IMG/VR virus record: IMGVR_UViG_3300033148_005125
Span: 1 to 54,791 of that record
Strand: one strand, 5' to 3'
Length of the DNA: 54,791 bases
Source of the DNA: a virus
Part shown: positions 1 through 8,187 of the stretch, piece by piece
Layout of the letters: the number at the start of each line of letters is the position of its first letter
Numbering within the stretch: position 1 is the stretch's first letter
Position numbers and translations under genes: made by a program
The notes under the pieces: generated by a model
Database searches by the model: none
Told to the model about the DNA's origin: nothing
The model's input: the letters and a program-made list of their open reading frames with translations, nothing else

Positions 1-224
1 ATTATCAGGAATATCTTGAATGGCTCAAACTGGGTAATACTCCAATAGTAAAACAGCCTTCTGAGTTTCACAAATTAGTTGGTGATGAGTGGGTTCTGGA
101 TAGTGAAGCTAAAACTAAAGCTAATCAAGAAGTACTTATCCAAGCTAAAATAAGAGACCTTGCTATTGACTCTTTGAAAGTTGAAGGAAAACTTCCATCA
201 TATTTTTCGGATAATAAAGCATAA
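1..224 (+). CDS. 3' end of a phage protein with a YxEYxxWLxxGNTP motif (partial)
   Basis: The gene enters from the left edge. Codons start at base 3 and run to TAA at 222-224, giving about 73 residues. The first visible residues read YQEYLEWLKLGNTP, then a polar, charged tail ending LPSYFSDNKA. I recognise the YxxYLxWLxxGNTP pattern from the C-terminal parts of many phage structural proteins, where it is of unknown function. The next gene starts 86 bases downstream after a hairpin, so this is probably the last gene of the preceding transcription unit. The N-terminus is missing, so no function is assigned. Confidence 0.6.
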   Translation, partial: YQEYLEWLKLGNTPIVKQPSEFHKLVGDEWVLDSEAKTKANQEVLIQAKIRDLAIDSLKVEGKLPSYFSDNKA

Positions 225-240
225 TTGGGGCATATAGTTT

Positions 241-278
241 ATGACAACTTTATCAAACTTATTTAATATAAAGGTTGT
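241..278 (+). promoter_or_regulatory. candidate sigma70-like promoter overlapping an imperfect hairpin
   Basis: The 86-base gap holds ATGACA (241-246), a 17-base spacer and TAATAT (264-269), a fair match to a -35/-10 pair. The same stretch can fold: ACAACTTTAT (244-253) pairs with ATAAA, one bulged G, then GTTGT (268-278). It could be a promoter for the neck genes or a weak terminator of the preceding gene. AT-rich sequence gives such matches by chance, so confidence is low. Confidence 0.3.
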
Positions 279-310
279 ATAAATATAAATTTAAGTAAAG
301 GACGTGTAAG

Positions 311-847
311 ATGATTCGAGTAGACATAGGAGAACAATTTCCGATTGTAGTATCTCTTATAGATGAACAAACAGGACAAAATGCTTCTGGGCAAACTGTT
401 TATTATGATATAAGGGATAACAATGATGACTCGTTATCTCCAACTTTGGCGGGAACACTTTCAGAATCTTCTGTGGAATCTGGAATATACAGGAAAATAA
501 TAGTTGGTGGTATAAGTACTTCGGGTATATACACAATATACGCCACTTGTTCTGGGTTTACTACAAATACAGAAGAATTAATTGTAAATCCAGAAAATAT
601 ATATGAATTAACTAAGCAAAACAGGCATTATAATATTAGTGTAGAAGATGTAGTTAGAACTAATGCTGTAGCTACTGCGTCACAGATAGCTAGGAATGTT
701 CCGCTTAATAAAACAGATTATATTCTGACTATAATTAAAGAGGATGATGTTGTTGATTGGAGTTCAGCAACTGTTTTGGGGACAACTTATGCTTGGTATT
801 TAACTGTTGATGATGAAGTCCCATATAAAATTGGAGGGCCAAATTAA
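311..847 (+). CDS. beta-rich virion structural protein (Ig-like N-terminal half)
   Basis: A 178-residue protein, with ATG preceded by AAAGGA at good spacing. The N-terminal half alternates polar and hydrophobic residues in a beta-sandwich pattern (FPIVVSLIDEQTGQ, then GIYRKIIVGG and SGIYTIYATC), resembling the Ig-like or polypeptide-extension domains common in phage particles. The C-terminal half (about residues 95-178) is a second small domain rich in aromatic and acidic residues. There is no signal peptide or membrane segment. It sits just before the neck genes, so a head decoration, neck or whisker component is plausible. I do not recognise the family. The stop overlaps the next ATG, which implies coupled translation. 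Confidence 0.6.
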   Translation: MIRVDIGEQFPIVVSLIDEQTGQNASGQTVYYDIRDNNDDSLSPTLAGTLSESSVESGIYRKIIVGGISTSGIYTIYATCSGFTTNTEELIVNPENIYELTKQNRHYNISVEDVVRTNAVATASQIARNVPLNKTDYILTIIKEDDVVDWSSATVLGTTYAWYLTVDDEVPYKIGGPN

Positions 848-1029
848 TGGATGTTAGATTAATAGCGTGGGCCGGATACGAATTAAAAGGATCGGCTACT
901 GTTACTGTAGATAATTATATTCCAGTTTGTGACCCTGAAATGACAGCATATGAAGACGGTGTTTTACATGTTTATGCTGAAGATTATAGACCATCAATTA
1001 AAGCAGAGATAGAAGAAGAAGATTCTTAA
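847..1029 (+). CDS. small acidic protein of unknown function
   Basis: Sixty residues. The start codon shares a base with the stop of the preceding gene (TAATG), with GGAGGG a few bases upstream, so coupled translation is likely. Residues 1-25 look like two beta strands (VRLIAWAGYELKGSATVTV), and the tail is acidic (IEEEDS). No motif or relative is recognised. Its size and coupling suggest an accessory of the preceding structural protein or of neck assembly. Confidence 0.55.
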   Translation: MDVRLIAWAGYELKGSATVTVDNYIPVCDPEMTAYEDGVLHVYAEDYRPSIKAEIEEEDS

Positions 1030-1051
1030 TTAAAATTGGGGGAAAGATACA

Positions 1052-1954
1052 ATGATTCGTTTAACAATTACTGTAGAAAATATATCAACAGTTATACAAG
1101 TTTATGATCGCGTTCGGGTACGAAGTAGTGCTATTGAAACTGCTGATTGGGATACTTTAACTGATTTGACAAATATAATATTGTTATCTGGACAATCTAA
1201 TTATTATTATAATGACACGATAGGTACTGCTTCTACTTATTATGCATCTCAATATTGGTTATCCACTGATCCTGATGTAACAAGTGGTTGGTCTGACCCT
1301 ATATTAGGTGAAGCAGGGGATATATATTATAATCCTTTATATCCATCAGAGGCTAGTTATGGCACAGCTGATCAACTTGTTATTGATAGAATAAGGCGTT
1401 TAATAGGTGATCCTATTGATTTAAGAAGAGAATATGGTGAAGATGCTGCTTCCTCGATACACCCTGATAATAAAACGTATGAGTTAGATGAAAAAGGATG
1501 GCCTGCAAATATTCGTATGAATAATGAGCCGTATAATGATAGTACAAATCCTGTAGTTAATGGTTATAGATATTTAGTATTTAGTGAAGATATAGAAGAA
1601 ACAACTTGGTCAGGTTGTACTGAATATGGTGTAGATATTTGGTATTATACTTTCAGATGGTCTGATAGAGAGATAATGGAGGCCTATGATAATTGTCCAC
1701 CACCAGTTGGGTTGACTACAATTACTGCTAATTCTGAAGCATATATGCTTCAAACAGCTATAGAACTTCTTTATTCTGAGGTATGGGAATCTTCAGTGGA
1801 AGATGGTGCTGTAATAACTGATGAGGGAACGAGATACGACCCATCTCCAGGTTTAGATACCAGAAAAGGTTTGTTAGATAATTTACAGAAAAAATTAGAT
1901 AAGTTAACACAATCTCTTACATTAACTGGTATATCTGGAGTTTTACTTGATTAA
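1052..1954 (+). CDS. putative head-tail adaptor / head completion protein with an FN3-like N-terminal domain
   Basis: A 300-residue protein with GGGGG upstream of ATG. Residues 1-95 look like a fibronectin-III or Ig-type sandwich: strand-rich, with the sentence-like pattern YYASQYWLSTDPDVTSGWSDP. Residues about 105-300 are the likely connector. DQLVIDRIRRLIGDP, a long helix around AYMLQTAIELLYSEVWES and a C-terminal coiled segment (KGLLDNLQKKLDKL) match the helical style of HK97 gp6 or SPP1 gp15 adaptors. It is the first of four genes in the normal neck order (adaptor, closure, joining, terminator). The role is inferred from order and pattern, not from a firm family match. Confidence 0.5.
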   Translation: MIRLTITVENISTVIQVYDRVRVRSSAIETADWDTLTDLTNIILLSGQSNYYYNDTIGTASTYYASQYWLSTDPDVTSGWSDPILGEAGDIYYNPLYPSEASYGTADQLVIDRIRRLIGDPIDLRREYGEDAASSIHPDNKTYELDEKGWPANIRMNNEPYNDSTNPVVNGYRYLVFSEDIEETTWSGCTEYGVDIWYYTFRWSDREIMEAYDNCPPPVGLTTITANSEAYMLQTAIELLYSEVWESSVEDGAVITDEGTRYDPSPGLDTRKGLLDNLQKKLDKLTQSLTLTGISGVLLD

Positions 1955-1979
1955 CAATTAATTTTATGGGAGATAACCA

Positions 1980-2606
1980 ATGCGTAATAGAGTCAGCCCA
2001 AAAACTAAAAATAAACATAGGAAAGCCATTAGGGATATTATTAAAGGTCTTAGTAGAAAAATTCTTATTTATAAGCAGCCAATCAAGAGTGAGTGTAGTA
2101 ATTGCTATTATGATAAATTAACTAACCGTTCTACAGGTAAATGTAAGTGGACAATAACTGAAGCTGAAGCTAAACAAGCAATTTATTCAGGTGTTAATCC
2201 TAATACAGAAACTTGTTCAACAAAATCACCAACCAATATAAGATATAAATGGTTTAAATATGGTAGATGTCCTATATGTAATGGTAAGGGTTATCTTGAA
2301 GTGAAAAGAAGAACTTGGGCTGATTGTTTGGTTACTTGGGACCCAAGATCGCGTGGTGGAGCAAATGAAATTATTTATACCCCGGCCGGAACAGAAGGGT
2401 CAACTGTTGTTCAGTTAAAAACAGACCCTAAATACTTTGATACATTTAAAAATTGTGATTATTTAGTTGTAGATGGTATAAATTGTAAGATATCAAGACC
2501 ACCTATTCTAAGAGGTTTAGGTGTACAGGCTGTGTTGGTAGTAACTGCCTTTACAACAGATAAACCTAAAGTTGATAGTAGTGAAATAATTAAGGATTAT
2601 ATTTAA
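1980..2606 (+). CDS. putative head closure / joining protein with zinc-ribbon cysteines
   Basis: A 208-residue protein preceded by GGGAG. The N-terminus is basic (KTKNKHRKAIRD). Cysteines cluster as C39-x2-C42, C55, C79 and C97-x2-C100. The last pair sits in CPICNGKGYL, a DnaJ-like CxxCxGxG knuckle, so one or two zinc ribbons are likely. The C-terminal part (about residues 105-190) is beta-rich (LVVDGINCKISRPPIL), like the small beta-barrel of head closure proteins. It lies second in the neck cluster and overlaps the next gene by one base. Zinc-containing neck proteins occur in several phage groups. Head closure is inferred mainly from position. Confidence 0.45.
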   Translation: MRNRVSPKTKNKHRKAIRDIIKGLSRKILIYKQPIKSECSNCYYDKLTNRSTGKCKWTITEAEAKQAIYSGVNPNTETCSTKSPTNIRYKWFKYGRCPICNGKGYLEVKRRTWADCLVTWDPRSRGGANEIIYTPAGTEGSTVVQLKTDPKYFDTFKNCDYLVVDGINCKISRPPILRGLGVQAVLVVTAFTTDKPKVDSSEIIKDYI

Positions 2607-3223
2607 TGGATAAAGAAATAAGAAAATTTAATGGTTTATTGGAAACAGATTTAATTATTAAACTTGAAGACTTACGAGATCAGTTTATAGATTTTATAAT
2701 GGGGTCTTATGATGTTGATTTAACAGTTACTGAGCCAAAAAGTAAAGCTGATCCACAGTTATATAGAGATGAATTTATAGAACGTTTAAGTAGTTTTGAG
2801 TATTTTGAGATGATGGGTAATAGGTTAAAATTTAGATTACCAACTATAGATACTTTTGATTTTGGAGGTAGGTTGGGAATTATAAAACATATTTTAGAAG
2901 GAACAGTTGGTATTTATGCAGAGGTAAGTGCTGAAGATTATGAAAAAATGTTTGGTAAAAGAATATATACAAGAGATCCATTAGATGCTACAGTACCCAA
3001 AAAAGAATTAATTTATATAATGAGATACAATGGTGTTCTTAGAAAAGCTGAAATTAATACGTTTAATAGTAATAAATACCTGATAGTATATCCCTATTCA
3101 AACACACCACCATTTAGAATATTTGAAGAGGGAGCAGAGTTTATAGAGAATATGATGGATATATTAGTTAATGATGTTACTAAAAATACTGTTAAGAAAT
3201 ATAAAAAAAATAGCATAAGGTAA
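2606..3223 (+). CDS. putative neck / tail-completion protein
   Basis: A 205-residue protein whose ATG overlaps the preceding stop, with no strong ribosome binding site, so it is probably coupled. Residues 1-60 are helical and charged, the middle is mixed, and residues about 150-185 (YSNTPPFRIFEEGAEFIENMM) recall the PPFRIFE-type C-terminus of HK97 gp10-like proteins. The last residues are lysine-rich (KKYKKNSIR). Its place between the head-closure candidate and the tail-terminator candidate supports a head-tail joining role. No catalytic motif is visible, and the identity rests on order. Confidence 0.4.
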   Translation: MDKEIRKFNGLLETDLIIKLEDLRDQFIDFIMGSYDVDLTVTEPKSKADPQLYRDEFIERLSSFEYFEMMGNRLKFRLPTIDTFDFGGRLGIIKHILEGTVGIYAEVSAEDYEKMFGKRIYTRDPLDATVPKKELIYIMRYNGVLRKAEINTFNSNKYLIVYPYSNTPPFRIFEEGAEFIENMMDILVNDVTKNTVKKYKKNSIR

Positions 3224-3230
3224 ATTAGAT

Positions 3231-4160
3231 ATGACTTACGAAATGAAAAATCTCAGAAAAGAAGACATCTCGTTACATTTTTACTTGAAGCACAAAGTGT
3301 TAGTAGATTTTATAGAAAAAGAAGAGTATATACCATTGGAATTTATTTCTTCTGCCTCATGTTATGAAGATGGTTATGTTTATTCTGCTTTAACTGAGAT
3401 GATTCCTTCTCCAATCGATCGTGGTAGAGGGTGGGTATATTTTGATACTTGTTCTGGTACAACTACAATATGTAATTTAGATGATTCAGGAAATGTATTA
3501 CCAGACCCCTATACTACGATGTCAGGAATAAAAGAACAATCTAATAGAATTATTGTATATGATGAGAGTGATTCTATTATTCCAGACACTGAATATATAA
3601 TTGATTATATTGATGGCAGGATAGTAACATCTGGAACAGTAACTCCTGCGCGTGTTGATTATTACTTTAATTATATTAGTTTAGTGGATGAGTGGGCGGC
3701 TATTGAAGCAGCAGACCCACCTGTAGTTGTTATAGATGTGATGGGCACAGATAAAGGTGGTTATCAGTTGGGTGGTGGTAAGCGTGTGGTAAGAAAAGTT
3801 GATATACATGTATTTGCCTCAGATACTGCAGAAAGAAATGATATAGTGGAAACTATATATGATGGGTTATATTTAAAGAGTTGTCCACTTTATACTTTTA
3901 CAGAAGGTTCGGTTTTGGAATATGATGGTACTTGGCATGGTAGAAAGGGAAGTATGAATAAATTAGAAACGTTATTTGACACAAGTTATATTACTGGTTA
4001 TTTAGGTGGTAGATGTACTTTACAATTTGAAAATGTTACTACAAGGCACATAAGTTTACCTTTAATTATGACACAAAGTAGAGATGAAGTTATGTTGAGT
4101 GATTTAAATGCTTATAGATCTAAAATAAGTTTTGATATGGTTTCTTATACTGAAGGATAA
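3231..4160 (+). CDS. putative tail terminator protein
   Basis: A 309-residue protein. The core around residues 165-215 reads PPVVVIDVMGTDKGGYQLGGG, then RKVDIHVFASDTAERNDIVETIYDGLY. A strand, a loop, then a strand and helix with an N-D-I-V-E-T-I-Y-D pattern is the layout of tail terminator or tail completion proteins (lambda gpU, T5 p142 type), which cap the tube next to the neck. The N-terminal 160 residues are extra to that small fold and beta-rich. The start has only a weak AAGG upstream. It is the last gene before the tube gene, which is where a terminator gene normally lies. Confidence 0.5.
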   Translation: MTYEMKNLRKEDISLHFYLKHKVLVDFIEKEEYIPLEFISSASCYEDGYVYSALTEMIPSPIDRGRGWVYFDTCSGTTTICNLDDSGNVLPDPYTTMSGIKEQSNRIIVYDESDSIIPDTEYIIDYIDGRIVTSGTVTPARVDYYFNYISLVDEWAAIEAADPPVVVIDVMGTDKGGYQLGGGKRVVRKVDIHVFASDTAERNDIVETIYDGLYLKSCPLYTFTEGSVLEYDGTWHGRKGSMNKLETLFDTSYITGYLGGRCTLQFENVTTRHISLPLIMTQSRDEVMLSDLNAYRSKISFDMVSYTEG

Positions 4161-4354
4161 AATAATTAACTAACCTCTATATTAAATAGAGATAGATAAT
4201 TTTTATTGAGTTATAAAATTCAATAGGAAAGGGATAAGGTTTGTTGTCTTTTGGACACGCCTCTGTTCGATCTCAACAAAAAGGATAGCTTTTTTAAAAA
4301 AAACCAACCTGAAAATTTTTTTTAAAAAATGGATAATGGGAGGATTAAAAGATT
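4161..4354 (+). promoter_or_regulatory. structured leader upstream of the tail tube gene
   Basis: This is the longest gap in the window. It opens with a TAACCTCT-type element (4168-4195) whose CTCTAT...ATAGAG arms form a perfect small hairpin. Further possible stems are TATTGA/TCAATA (4204-4209 with 4220-4225), TTTGTTG/CAACAAA (4240-4246 with 4274-4280) and AAAAAG/CTTTTT (4278-4283 with 4289-4294). Runs of A and T then lead to GGGAGG before the tube ATG. The region could combine a promoter, a processing or stability element and a weak terminator for the neck operon. I cannot pick one. Its position fits separate, high expression of the tube gene. Confidence 0.45.
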
Positions 4355-5959
4355 ATGGCTAGAAACAGAATAATTTATGCGAGTCAGTCTGTATGGTGTA
4401 ATGGTGAAGTACTTTACAGAGTGCAGTCACTTGGTAGTACCACTACATTCACGTCTGAAGATATCTTTGAACTTGGTCATTTAGATATTATTGATGTTGT
4501 TGATGACGTTCCTGCAGTGGCGGTGACTTTAAACACCAATGATTTTGGTGACTTGCGTACACTGGCTACTTTAGCTCAGCTAACTCCTGCAAAGAAAATG
4601 ATGGCTGCTACAGCAACAAGCGATAATGCGAATTTAGTTGTTGTTAGTGGTACCAATCTTGTAGAAACAGATACCTATCTTCATGGTGTTGCTTTAGCTG
4701 ACTTTGCTATTGTGTGTGGTAATTTACCTGGTGTTAGTGTTTGGGCACCTGTCCAAGATGAGTGTTCTCTTGGTACGCTGGCTAATAATATTGACCAATC
4801 CTTGTTCTTGGATGAAGTATATATTAATAGCTTGGAATTTAGTTATACAACCGGCGCTAATGCGACTGAAAACTATGGAGCTGAAACAGATAATAAAATG
4901 TGGCTGTTGAATGAGGGCCGTTTTGTTAACTGGGATGCTTACACATTAGAAAATGCTGATATTACTAATATGTATGTAGACCTAACATTAGTTTCTGGTA
5001 CTATTGTAACTCCTCTGTCTGATGGTGGAGCATCAGCTTTTTTGAGAAAGGATGATAATGGTGCTGCTGGAATAAGTTGGTATGATACTTCAGAAAATGA
5101 AGTTACTAATGTTGAGATCTCTACATCTAGTGGTACTGCTACATATTGGTATGAAAAATTAGATACTGGAATTACCAGAGTTCATTTCCCATCCACTGGT
5201 CTTTATATACCGGCAGAAACAGATAGGCTTGAAATACTATATGCTGCTAATGGATATGGATCTGCTGCTACCAGTACTTATTTTTCAGCGTTAGCTGATA
5301 TTGACAGACCTGATATGATTGGTGCTTTGAGACAGGGTCAAGTGGAAGTTTATATTGTGGCAAGTGATGATGTAGCTTTTGATAATGCTTGGAGATTAAC
5401 TGGTTGTACTATTTCGGCAGACCTTACACGTGAAGCTCTTAGTGAATTAGGACATCTTGCTCCATATGACCGACCACTGACTTTACCTATTCCTATCACA
5501 GTAACTGTCGATACTACTGCTGGTGATCTTGAAAATTGGTCTAAAGTGGCTAATAAATTGAGTGAGTTTGACGCTTTGACACTTAATGATATTGATCTTA
5601 CAGATCTTACCAAGTCGGAGTCTTTAAAATTAGTTATAAAAGTATTTGCTCAAACTGATGAGGAAGCTGGAGGAACTGCTTCTAATAGAACTATTTTTGC
5701 TGGTTCACCTTTAGTTGGACAGACTTCTATGTTAGATGGTGTAGAAAATGGTGTTTATATTTCTACTAATACAGAGTATGCTTTGAAAACCATAGTTGTT
5801 GAGCATTTAAAGATTACTGATGAAGGTAATACATTGGATGTGGGTGCTAATATGACCCAAACATTCGGTTTCAGATCTACTAACGATCTATTTGTTGTTA
5901 AAGGTGATGTGTCTATTGGTAATATCACTGGTGATTTAAAAATTAGAAGAAACGGATAA
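4355..5959 (+). CDS. major tail tube protein with two tube domains
   Basis: A 534-residue protein with a strong GGGAGG site after a long leader, and followed by a hairpin terminator: the usual set-up for the most abundant tail protein. Two regions repeat one pattern. Residues 20-75 carry RVQSLGSTTTFTSEDIFELG, then GHL, DDVPAVAVTLNTND and FGDL. Residues about 345-400 carry RLTGCTISADLTREALSELG, then GHLAPYDRPL, TLPIPITVTVDTTA and GDL. A duplicated tube domain is established for T5 pb6, which packs as trimers that mimic hexamers. The insert between the copies (about residues 100-330) is beta-rich and may be an outer decoration. No sheath gene is adjacent, which favours a siphovirus tail. Confidence 0.75.
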   Translation: MARNRIIYASQSVWCNGEVLYRVQSLGSTTTFTSEDIFELGHLDIIDVVDDVPAVAVTLNTNDFGDLRTLATLAQLTPAKKMMAATATSDNANLVVVSGTNLVETDTYLHGVALADFAIVCGNLPGVSVWAPVQDECSLGTLANNIDQSLFLDEVYINSLEFSYTTGANATENYGAETDNKMWLLNEGRFVNWDAYTLENADITNMYVDLTLVSGTIVTPLSDGGASAFLRKDDNGAAGISWYDTSENEVTNVEISTSSGTATYWYEKLDTGITRVHFPSTGLYIPAETDRLEILYAANGYGSAATSTYFSALADIDRPDMIGALRQGQVEVYIVASDDVAFDNAWRLTGCTISADLTREALSELGHLAPYDRPLTLPIPITVTVDTTAGDLENWSKVANKLSEFDALTLNDIDLTDLTKSESLKLVIKVFAQTDEEAGGTASNRTIFAGSPLVGQTSMLDGVENGVYISTNTEYALKTIVVEHLKITDEGNTLDVGANMTQTFGFRSTNDLFVVKGDVSIGNITGDLKIRRNG

Positions 5960-5984
5960 TGATTTAGGGTATTTAGTTTATAGG

Positions 5985-6010
5985 ATGGGTGGTGCTTTTG
6001 CACCACCCAT
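5985..6010 (+). terminator. strong hairpin terminator after the tail tube gene
   Basis: ATGGGTGGTGC (5985-5995) pairs perfectly with GCACCACCCAT (6000-6010) around a TTTT loop, an 11-bp GC-rich stem in an otherwise AT-rich sequence. It is followed by TTATAAAATAATT rather than a clean T run, so it may attenuate rather than fully stop transcription, or protect the 3' end of the tube mRNA. Confidence 0.75.
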
Positions 6011-6040
6011 TTATAAAATAATTATGGGAGGAATATAGGC

Positions 6041-6289
6041 ATGGCAAGTAATAATAAAAGTAAGGAAAGAATGAATCGGTTAGTGGCAGATGAAGTTACT
6101 AAAATGTTTGAACATGCTCTTGATTATGCACAAGTTGCCTGCCCTACTGCAGATACATATAAAGTTCTAAGATCAAAAATTCTTAGAGTAGGTAATAATT
6201 GTATAAGAAATATTAAAAGAAAAATAGAACATTATGATGTTGAATATAAGGATATCTCTGAGGATATAATAGAAATTCCTGAGAGATAA
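6041..6289 (+). CDS. small helical protein of unknown function
   Basis: Eighty-two residues, with GGGAGGA upstream of ATG. It is mostly charged helix (RMNRLVADEVTKMFEHALDY), then KVLRSKILRVGNNCIRNIKRK and an acidic end (EDIIEIPER). There is no membrane segment or known motif. It lies directly after the tube terminator and before the two chaperone-like genes. It may belong to tail assembly, but that is inference from position only. Confidence 0.55.
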   Translation: MASNNKSKERMNRLVADEVTKMFEHALDYAQVACPTADTYKVLRSKILRVGNNCIRNIKRKIEHYDVEYKDISEDIIEIPER

Positions 6290-6324
6290 TAAATAAAAAG
6301 AAAAGGTAATGGAGGAGGTTTATA

Positions 6325-7095
6325 ATGGCAGAGGAAAAAAGAGATGATAGAAGAAGTTTTTTAGGACCTGATGGGGTAATTACTTACTATATAACACCAC
6401 CTAATGCAGAAGATATTAGAGGTGCTGATTGGCATTATAGTAAAATGTATACCCGCAGTTTGGTGGAAGGGATAACGACTAGTGCTGAAATGATGGATAT
6501 TCTAAGACAGAGAGGTATTATAGGACCTGAATTTGAGCAGCGCGCTACAGAATTACAAAAAGAATTGGGTGAAAAATTAGATCTTTTATATAAAGCTACT
6601 GATTTAGAAATAAAAAGAAATTTATCCCTTGAAGTGTATAACGCTAGAGAAGAATTATTTCAATGGAATCAAAGACTTTCTGGACCCATGAATAATACAT
6701 GTGAACAAATATCTGATGATGCTAGGTTAGAATATTTAACTTCTTGTATGATTCAAACAGAAGATGGTAAAAAAGTTTGGGATTCTTATGATAGTTTCTC
6801 TAAAGAAAAGAATACTGATCTGGCTGCGTTAGCTGTGAGATCTAGACTTGAAGTAATGTTATATTTACAAGGTTTAGAATCTGATTTTCTTGATAAGACA
6901 CCAGAGGCTATGGCTATGCGTGAAGTTGAAGAAGATATTATTAAGAGAGCCGAAGAGGCTTTAAAAGCTGCTGACGCAATAATACAGGAAGAAAAAGAGA
7001 TAGTAGAAGCAGATAAAAAAGCCGAGGCTAAAGCAAAGCCTAAAACCACTAAAAATAAAAAAATAACTAAAACAAAGAAGAATACTGACAACTAA
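6325..7095 (+). CDS. putative tail assembly chaperone, first of two tandem paralogues
   Basis: A 256-residue protein with a very strong GGAGGAGG site. The N-terminal 85 residues (FLGPDGVITYYITPPNAEDI, then EGITTSAEMMDILRQRGI) align by eye with the start of the next gene, so the two are paralogues. The body is helical. The last about 45 residues are an Ala/Lys/Glu tail, probably disordered. Its place between tube and tape measure genes is that of the gpG/gpGT-type chaperones that coat the tape measure protein. It ends with TAA at 7093-7095, followed after only three bases by the next ATG in the same reading frame. I see no convincing -1 slippery site leading into another frame. Confidence 0.55.
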   Translation: MAEEKRDDRRSFLGPDGVITYYITPPNAEDIRGADWHYSKMYTRSLVEGITTSAEMMDILRQRGIIGPEFEQRATELQKELGEKLDLLYKATDLEIKRNLSLEVYNAREELFQWNQRLSGPMNNTCEQISDDARLEYLTSCMIQTEDGKKVWDSYDSFSKEKNTDLAALAVRSRLEVMLYLQGLESDFLDKTPEAMAMREVEEDIIKRAEEALKAADAIIQEEKEIVEADKKAEAKAKPKTTKNKKITKTKKNTDN

Positions 7096-7098
7096 AAA

Positions 7099-8121
7099 AT
7101 GGATGTTACTCACGAAGAAACAGAGAAATGTCTATGTAAGATTTTTACAGGTAGTGACTTATTATATATTAAATATGGCGACGAGGATACTCATATTGAA
7201 TTTAGGCAGCCAAGCAATAATATCCGATTAAAAGCCAATATTGTTTATAATGAAGCATACGATAAAGCTATATCTGAAGGTATGTTGTCTACTGAAGATT
7301 TAAAAGCGTTGCTAAAAGAAAGAAATATTTTTACTCAAGAGGAAGAAGATCAACTTAACAGATTAGAATCAAAATTAAAAGGCCAAGAGGTTTTATTAGC
7401 TAAAACGATAGTTGTAAAAGCTAGACAAGACAGATTAAAAAAAATTGTGTCTGATTTAAAGAGTGAGATAAATGTTTTACAAGCTAAAAAAATTTCTATG
7501 CTGATGATGTCTGCTGATGCAAAAGCTGAGGAAGAAAGAACTTTGTATTTATGTTGGTCTTGTACATATAATAATGATACATTTGAATTGTATTGGAAAA
7601 CTTATAGGAATCTTTTGAAAGAAGATAATTTAGTATTTAAGGATGAAGTTTTATCAAAGTTTTTAAGGTTTTATAGGGGTGTAGATACTAAACTTATTAG
7701 ACATATAGCAAGAAGTAATTTATGGCGAATAAGATATATTACTAGTCAAAAGACGTCGGACCCTTTGTTTGGGGTACCAACGTCACAATATACAAATGAT
7801 ATGTTAAATTTGGCTTATTGGTCAAATTACTATCAAAATATTTACGAGATGCTTCCAGAAGATAGACCCCCAGATTTAATCATCGATGATGATGAAGCAT
7901 TAGATGCTTATATGCAGAGTTATTATGATGATAGAAGTAGGGAAAATGCGGCAAGGCGAAGTAAGGTTAAAACTAAGGGGAAACTATCAGCTTTTGATAA
8001 AGAGGAAGTAATCGTAACTCAATCGAATGAATTATATGAAGATATAAAATATGACAAACCAAGAGAAGCACGAAGAATTAAAAACAAAGCAGCAATAAGG
8101 AAAAAAACCAGGTCTGGTTAG
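7099..8121 (+). CDS. putative tail assembly chaperone, second paralogue
   Basis: A 340-residue protein. Residues about 15-90 (FTGSDLLYIKYGDED, RQPSNNIRLKANIVY, SEGMLSTEDLKALLKERNIF) share spacing and pattern with the preceding gene. Residues 75-135 form a probable coiled coil. A middle segment has C-x-x-C (LCWSCTYNND), and the C-terminus is very basic (ARRIKNKAAIRKKTRSG). The ATG has no Shine-Dalgarno sequence. It follows the upstream TAA by three bases and is in frame with it, so translation probably depends on reinitiation or stop readthrough. As the last gene before the tape measure gene it fits a tape-measure chaperone. It ends with TAG. Confidence 0.5.
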   Translation: MDVTHEETEKCLCKIFTGSDLLYIKYGDEDTHIEFRQPSNNIRLKANIVYNEAYDKAISEGMLSTEDLKALLKERNIFTQEEEDQLNRLESKLKGQEVLLAKTIVVKARQDRLKKIVSDLKSEINVLQAKKISMLMMSADAKAEEERTLYLCWSCTYNNDTFELYWKTYRNLLKEDNLVFKDEVLSKFLRFYRGVDTKLIRHIARSNLWRIRYITSQKTSDPLFGVPTSQYTNDMLNLAYWSNYYQNIYEMLPEDRPPDLIIDDDEALDAYMQSYYDDRSRENAARRSKVKTKGKLSAFDKEEVIVTQSNELYEDIKYDKPREARRIKNKAAIRKKTRSG

Positions 8122-8171
8122 GAATGATAGGATAAGAATAATAATGTTTTTGGTTTAAACTAATGTTTAAT

Positions 8172-8187
8172 GGAGGTGCTGTTCTTG
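8172..8187 (+). promoter_or_regulatory. ribosome binding site that sets a TTG start for the giant gene
   Basis: GGAGGTG (8172-8178) lies six bases before TTG at 8185. The in-frame ATG at 8170 overlaps this Shine-Dalgarno sequence and has none of its own. The natural start is therefore TTG, giving a protein beginning M(L)AKDEYTF and 7440 residues long. Confidence 0.8.

Noticed and set aside
3231-5959. A contractile sheath gene between terminator and tube
   Set aside because: Only one large gene follows the terminator and it has two tube-like domains. No sheath-like sequence is present, so a myovirus tail is not supported.
6990-7100. A -1 frameshift at A-rich runs near the end of the first chaperone-like gene
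   Set aside because: The following gene is in the same frame, so a single -1 or +1 slip would not join them. Stop readthrough or reinitiation fits better.
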